Shown here: in pieces, positions 5,877 through 9,580 of the stretch
How positions within the stretch are numbered: the stretch's first letter is position 1
Layout of the letters: every line of letters begins with the position of its first letter
DNA from: Planctomycetota bacterium
GTDB taxonomy: Bacteria > Planctomycetota > GCA-002687715 > DRQF01
Direction: 5' to 3'
Assembly: GCA_015485455.1 (NCBI GenBank)
Contig: WFTN01000035.1
Span: 1-9,580 of the forward strand
DNA: 9,580 bases
Position numbers and translations under genes: made by a program
The notes under the pieces: generated by a model
Told to the model about the DNA's origin: nothing
The model's input: only the letters and a program-made list of their open reading frames with translations
The model's database searches: none

Positions 5877-7523
5877 ATGATTCGAACAGGTTTCTGGCAT
5901 GCCTCTCTATTCGTCGTCCTCGTTCTAAGTGCCTGCAGTGGTTCGCTTTTCTCACAAGACCAAACACGTTCACCTTTGAGCCAGCGGGAGCTGATTGTTC
6001 ACGTCCTGAATCGCATCACTTTTGGTGCCACGGATGAACTCGTCGCAGAAGTCGAAAAGGTTGGGATCAAAGAGTGGGTGGAAGAACAGTTCGCCCATGA
6101 CGAGGTGGATCCCTACTTGAGCACAAGACTCGCAACTATGCCCACCTTGGGCCTCACGACTCAAGATCTCTATAAGAAATTCTCCAATGGCTCGAAGGCT
6201 AGGCAGATCAAGTCGGATCTTAACGGTTCGATCATCCTGCGAGCAGCGTTGAACAAGTGGCAAGCCAGCGAAGTTATGACCGAATTTTGGCGCAATCATC
6301 TTAACGTTGATCGAGCCAAGGACTCTGTCAGATATACGGCAACGGACTATGAGCAAAACGTCCTCCGACGTTTCGTTTTTTCAGATTTTCATTCCCTACT
6401 TTCAGCGTCGGCTAAGCATCCGGCGATGTTGGTCTATCTTGACAACTACATTTCCCGAAAGCCTCCGACAAAGACGGAACTTAAGATTGTTGCTCGGCGC
6501 GTGCGGCAAAAAACAGGATCAAAAGAGCGGGGCGCGGAAGCTGCGAATATCGCTGCCCAAAGAGGCCTCAATGAGAACTACGCACGAGAGCTCATGGAGC
6601 TCCATACCCTGGGGGTAGACAATGGCTACACCCAGAAAGACGTAGTTGCCTTGGCCAGAGCTTTGACTGGGTGGACTGTCGATCGCGACAAACAAAAGTA
6701 CGAGTTTCTTTATCGTGAGGAAATGCACGCTGGGGGCGACAAGCACGTTTTGGGCCGGACAATACCACGGGAAAAACGACGAAACGGTATAGTCGAAGGT
6801 GAGAAGATTATTGCACGATTAGCAGCCCATAAGAACACCGCTGACTATTTAGCGAAGAAGCTCTGTATCTATTTGGTGTCAGACACGCCTTCCCCGGCAC
6901 TGCTCAAGAAAGTGGCGCGTATCTTGAGGCGTAGCAAATTCAATTTGAGAACGAGTGTGAAAGACATCATTCTTTCGAGTGAGTTTCGCGAGCCAAAGAA
7001 CTTTCGGAGCAAATTCAAGACACCGTTTGAGTTTGTCATTTCAAGTTTGCGCGCAGTTGATGCTGAGATCTCTTCTACCAAGGCTATAAGCGATTGGATT
7101 GAAGAAATGGGGCAACCAATTTACGGCTGCGAAGATCCAACAGGATACAGCGACACTGCTGAATCATGGCGAGACCCGGGTGTTATGGCCTATCGTTGGA
7201 AGTTTGCTCTCGACCTTGTTGGTGGCAAAATTAAGGGCGTTCGAGTCCCAAGCAGCTTCTACGATGACGTCAAGGACCAAGCGATGCCCAAGATGATCAA
7301 ACGGCTGGGGGAAAAGGTCATTCCCGGAGGTTTAAGGCCCCAGACCATCTCAACTTTACTCCGTGTGGCAGGCAAGCAAAAACGTGATATTGCTGAGCAG
7401 GATCGAGAAATACTCGATGCTCAATTGAGTGGTGAGAAACCTCCCAAAGCTATCAAGTACAGACCTATTCACGAAAAGCTCTTGGCAGTTTTGCTTGGTG
7501 CTCCGGAATTCCAGCAGCAATAA
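5877..7523 (+). CDS. DUF1800 family exported lipoprotein
   Basis: A 548-residue member of the DUF1800 family, a normal length. The family signature is clear: L-N-R-I-T-F-G near residue 44, N-E-N-Y-A-R-E-L-M-E-L-H-T-L-G-V followed by G-Y-T-Q-K-D-V (residues 232-256), A-L-T-G-W-T, H-A-G-G-D-K, P-T-G-Y near 421 and a C-terminal L-L-G-A-P-E-F-Q. The N terminus has a hydrophobic segment ending in a good lipobox L17-S-A-C20 with Ser at +2, so the mature protein is probably an outer-membrane or periplasm-facing lipoprotein. No biochemical function is established for the family, which is commonly encoded next to DUF1501, as here. ATG 5877 follows GAGG (5865-5868) by eight bases. The DUF1501 start lies 48 bp after the stop, implying a two-gene operon. 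Confidence 0.93.
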   Translation: MIRTGFWHASLFVVLVLSACSGSLFSQDQTRSPLSQRELIVHVLNRITFGATDELVAEVEKVGIKEWVEEQFAHDEVDPYLSTRLATMPTLGLTTQDLYKKFSNGSKARQIKSDLNGSIILRAALNKWQASEVMTEFWRNHLNVDRAKDSVRYTATDYEQNVLRRFVFSDFHSLLSASAKHPAMLVYLDNYISRKPPTKTELKIVARRVRQKTGSKERGAEAANIAAQRGLNENYARELMELHTLGVDNGYTQKDVVALARALTGWTVDRDKQKYEFLYREEMHAGGDKHVLGRTIPREKRRNGIVEGEKIIARLAAHKNTADYLAKKLCIYLVSDTPSPALLKKVARILRRSKFNLRTSVKDIILSSEFREPKNFRSKFKTPFEFVISSLRAVDAEISSTKAISDWIEEMGQPIYGCEDPTGYSDTAESWRDPGVMAYRWKFALDLVGGKIKGVRVPSSFYDDVKDQAMPKMIKRLGEKVIPGGLRPQTISTLLRVAGKQKRDIAEQDREILDAQLSGEKPPKAIKYRPIHEKLLAVLLGAPEFQQQ

Positions 7524-7562
7524 GACGCCCAAAACACGAAGACATAGAGCCCTCCAAACCAC

Positions 7563-7574
7563 AGGAGCAAGGTG
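7563..7574 (+). promoter_or_regulatory. Ribosome-binding region with two possible DUF1501 starts
   Basis: AGGAG (7563-7567) lies four bases before GTG 7572. AAGGTG (7569-7574) lies six bases before an in-frame ATG at 7581. The choice changes only three N-terminal residues. The ATG gives the compact start M-K-R-R-D-L-L-K, and its spacing is slightly more usual, so 7581 may be the true start. Confidence 0.5.
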
Positions 7575-8840
7575 AAAGACATGAAGAGAAGAGATTTACT
7601 TAAACTGAGTCTGGGAGCCTTAGGAAGCTCGATCATTCTCCCGCCATCCGTTTTCGGCCAGCAGTCACTGTGGAATCCCATGTTGGGACGCAACAAGAAA
7701 ACGATCGTGACCATCTATCTGCGCGGAGGTGCCGATGCGTTGAACATGATTGTCCCCTTTGGCGACAAGCACTATCGGGATTTGCGGCCGCAGATTGCCA
7801 TCACCGCAGACGCGAAGAAAGAGTCCGAGCGTCTCATTCCTTTGGACAAGATGTTCGGCTTTCATCCTGCTTTGGCTTCTTTTAAGCCTCTTTATGATGC
7901 CAAGGTGATGGCTCCCATTGTCTGTGTGGGGTCTCCTCACCCCACAAGGAGTCACTTTGACGCTCAAGATTTCATGGAGTACGCTGCTCCAGGACGAAGA
8001 GACATCAAAGATGGTTGGCTGAATCGCTATCTTGCCGCCAGTGATCAATCTCGAAACGGACTACGAGGCGTCGCCCTGCAAAAGAAACTGCCACGCTCTC
8101 TTCGAGGTGACTATCCCGTCCTCGCGGTTTCCCCCCGAAAGACGAAACAGATGGAGGGGGTGTTAGATGAATTCGACGACCTTTATGGCGGGGGGATGGA
8201 AAAGAAACGGGCCAGTGATAGTGCCGTTCGAGTCGGTCGGGACACGATTTCCACCTTGCGCAAGTTCAATTCGATTGTCGAAGGTTCTTCCATTGTGCCA
8301 TCTACCGTGACCTATCCGAAAGGCAGATTCGCCAAAGGTCTGTCCCAGATAGCCAAGGTAATCAAAGCCAGGACTGGTTTGGAAGCCGCCTGTCTCGATG
8401 TATCAGGCTGGGACACCCATGCGAATCAGGGAGGAGCCACGGGCTCCTATGCTCGTCGACTCAAAATGGTGGCTGACAGTGTGACTGCCTTTGTCAACGA
8501 TATCGGTGATAAGCAGATGAAGGATGTCTGCATTCTGATCATGACGGAGTTTGGTCGGACTTGCCGCGAAAACGGAAACCAGGGTACGGATCATGGTCAT
8601 GGAAGTGCCATGATGGTTCTTTCTGGTAGTCTCAATGGCGGACGTGTCGTTGGTGATTGGTCGGGGTTGGATCCGAAGAAGGAACTCTATCAAGGAAGAG
8701 ATCTTCAGGTCACCACTGATTACAGGACGGTCTTCCAATCCTGTTTGACCGATTTTATGGGTTTCAAGATGCCCAAGGACTTCTTTCCAGAATATAGCTA
8801 CCCAAAATCTCGCTCCAAAGCGCTCAAACTATTCACTTGA
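7572..8840 (+). CDS. DUF1501 family protein exported by the Tat pathway
   Basis: A 422-residue DUF1501 protein (419 if ATG 7581 is used). The N terminus has a twin-arginine motif K-R-R-D-L-L-K-L, a short hydrophobic stretch and a possible cleavage site near residues 28-30 (V-F-G-Q), so it should cross the membrane already folded, perhaps with a cofactor or metal. Family motifs occur in order: R51-G-G-A-D-A-L-N, S127-H-F-D-A-Q-D, W280-D-T-H, T325-E-F-G-R-T, then T339-D-H-G-H-G and V-V-G-D-W-S-G-L. The Asp/His-rich motifs resemble metal ligands of the alkaline-phosphatase-like superfamily, to which DUF1501 is usually related. That supports a metal-dependent esterase or sulfatase-like role, but no substrate is known. 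It is downstream partner of the DUF1800 lipoprotein gene. The frame is intact and no key motif is missing. Confidence 0.93.
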   Translation: MKDMKRRDLLKLSLGALGSSIILPPSVFGQQSLWNPMLGRNKKTIVTIYLRGGADALNMIVPFGDKHYRDLRPQIAITADAKKESERLIPLDKMFGFHPALASFKPLYDAKVMAPIVCVGSPHPTRSHFDAQDFMEYAAPGRRDIKDGWLNRYLAASDQSRNGLRGVALQKKLPRSLRGDYPVLAVSPRKTKQMEGVLDEFDDLYGGGMEKKRASDSAVRVGRDTISTLRKFNSIVEGSSIVPSTVTYPKGRFAKGLSQIAKVIKARTGLEAACLDVSGWDTHANQGGATGSYARRLKMVADSVTAFVNDIGDKQMKDVCILIMTEFGRTCRENGNQGTDHGHGSAMMVLSGSLNGGRVVGDWSGLDPKKELYQGRDLQVTTDYRTVFQSCLTDFMGFKMPKDFFPEYSYPKSRSKALKLFT

Positions 8841-8897
8841 TGGTTCGGAGTCGTTAATGTCTCTGACCAGACTTGAATACGGACAAAGGAAACTGAG

Positions 8898-9461
8898 ATG
8901 GCAGCGCAAGCATCAGAGTTGAGACGAGGGAACGCGATTCGATTGAATGGGGAGCTCTTTATCGTCGTTGATACAACCCATGTCAAACCAGGCAAAGGAC
9001 CGGCTTACCTGCAAGGAAAACTGCGGAACGTGGCTAATGGCACGATTCGTGATCACCGCTTTCGCATGACGGAAAGTGTCGAACGTGTTTTCACTGAGTC
9101 TAAGAGCTGTACATTCTCCTACCGCTCTGGGTCTAACATTGTCTTTCTCGACAATGAGTCTTACGAAGAGCACATTCTCCCCGAAGAAACAGTTGGTAAC
9201 GCCATCCGATTTTTCGAAGAAGGTGAAAGTCTCGATCTCAACTTTGCCGACGGGGAGCTCCTTGGGGTCAAGTATCCTGAATATGTGACCCGGGTCGTCG
9301 CAAACACGATGCACGATGTCAAGGCTGTGAAAGCAACGAATCAGGTCAAGCCAGCAACCCTGGATACGGGGGTAGAAATTGGTGTTCCGATTTTTATCAA
9401 AGAGGGCGAGAAAATTCGCATCAGCTGTGAAACCGGAAAGTACCACGAGCGCGTGAAATAA
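8898..9461 (+). CDS. efp: Translation elongation factor P
   Basis: A 187-residue protein, normal for EF-P, which binds the ribosome between the P and E sites and relieves stalling at consecutive prolines. The three domains are visible: an N-terminal KOW-like domain (about 1-65), a central OB domain (about 66-128) and a C-terminal OB domain (about 130-187) ending in the family-typical F-I-K-E-G-E-K-I-R-I with T-G-K-Y-H-E-R-V. The loop that reaches the peptidyl-transferase centre reads H-V-K-P-G-K-G-P-A. Lys33 at its tip matches E. coli Lys34, so this is the lysine type and not the arginine-rhamnosylated type. No modification enzyme gene is in the window. ATG 8898 has AAAGGA (8885-8890) seven bases upstream. 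It begins 57 bp after the DUF1501 stop with no terminator between; no clear promoter was found, so partial co-transcription is possible. Confidence 0.97.
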   Translation: MAAQASELRRGNAIRLNGELFIVVDTTHVKPGKGPAYLQGKLRNVANGTIRDHRFRMTESVERVFTESKSCTFSYRSGSNIVFLDNESYEEHILPEETVGNAIRFFEEGESLDLNFADGELLGVKYPEYVTRVVANTMHDVKAVKATNQVKPATLDTGVEIGVPIFIKEGEKIRISCETGKYHERVK

Positions 9462-9481
9462 GATGTCTGCTCACGGGTAAG

Positions 9482-9495
9482 CTGCTCGGGAGCAG
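9482..9495. terminator. GC-rich hairpin between convergent genes
   Basis: CTGCT (9482-9486) and AGCAG (9491-9495) form a five-pair stem with loop CGGG, about 20 bases after the EF-P stop and 14 bases before the end of the probable minus-strand gene. There is no T tract on either strand, so intrinsic termination is doubtful. Confidence 0.25.
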
Positions 9496-9508
9496 GCCTT
9501 GGTGTGGA

Positions 9509-9580
9509 TCAATCACCTCCCAAGAGGGCAGCAATGTCTTGAGTACTCAGGCCAGCCAGGGCCTGGGGGGCCGCTTCCAA
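9509..9580 (-). CDS. Probable C-terminal end of a convergent gene (partial)
   Basis: Reading the minus strand inward from the right edge gives 23 codons and a TGA stop (complement of 9509-9511). The peptide L-E-A-A-P-Q-A-L-A-G-L-S-T-Q-D-I-A-A-L-L ends G-G-D. It looks like an Ala/Leu-rich amphipathic helix at a natural protein end. The plus strand here offers no reasonable frame. The gene would converge on efp. Too little is present to name the product, and an open frame of this length can occur by chance. Confidence 0.4.
   Translation of the reverse strand: MEAAPQALAGLSTQDIAALLGGD

Noticed and set aside
8913..9446. 177-codon minus-strand open frame opposite efp
   Set aside because: The plus strand is unambiguous EF-P. 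The antisense frame is a shadow of its codon use.

Overview
The window comes from a bacterial chromosome of moderate GC content (about half, by eye). Coding is dense and almost all on the + strand, and I see no insertion sequence, CRISPR array, phage gene or tandem repeat. Several exported proteins of poorly characterised families (a large HEAT/TPR-like protein, a DUF1800-DUF1501 pair, a secreted metallo-beta-lactamase-fold protein), with a lysine-type EF-P, would fit a free-living Gram-negative lineage such as the PVC (Planctomycetes-Verrucomicrobia-Lentisphaerae) group. That placement is inference only.

Layout. 93-3053 encodes a 986-residue exported alpha-helical repeat protein. Four bases after its stop lies an initiator tRNA-fMet (3058-3130). 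Its probable sigma70-type promoter (3015-3042) is embedded in the last codons of the upstream gene, and a strong intrinsic terminator follows (3134-3173), so the tRNA looks like an independent monocistronic unit. 3253-3984 encodes a small diiron protein with the ligand pattern and spacing of acyl-ACP desaturases, preceded by a near-perfect 15-bp dyad. The 539-bp gap 3985-4523 has no convincing gene but several hairpins, including a nested stem array just before the next gene. 4524-5621 is a secreted MBL-fold hydrolase that starts with TTG behind a good Shine-Dalgarno, and it ends at a clear terminator (5643-5675).

5877-7523 (DUF1800, lipoprotein signal) and 7572-8840 (DUF1501, twin-arginine signal) form a probable two-gene operon, a widespread pairing of unknown function. 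Translation elongation factor P (8898-9461) follows 57 bp later with no visible terminator between, so read-through from the operon is possible. The right edge (9509-9580) probably holds the last 23 codons of a convergent minus-strand gene.

The genes do not form one obvious pathway. Two items belong to translation (initiator tRNA, EF-P). The others are export-oriented or lipid-related proteins. I found no clear new system. The items most worth a second look are the orphan desaturase-like protein with its operator-like dyad, the structured region before the MBL gene, and the nested tRNA promoter with its unusual C1-U72 initiator mismatch.
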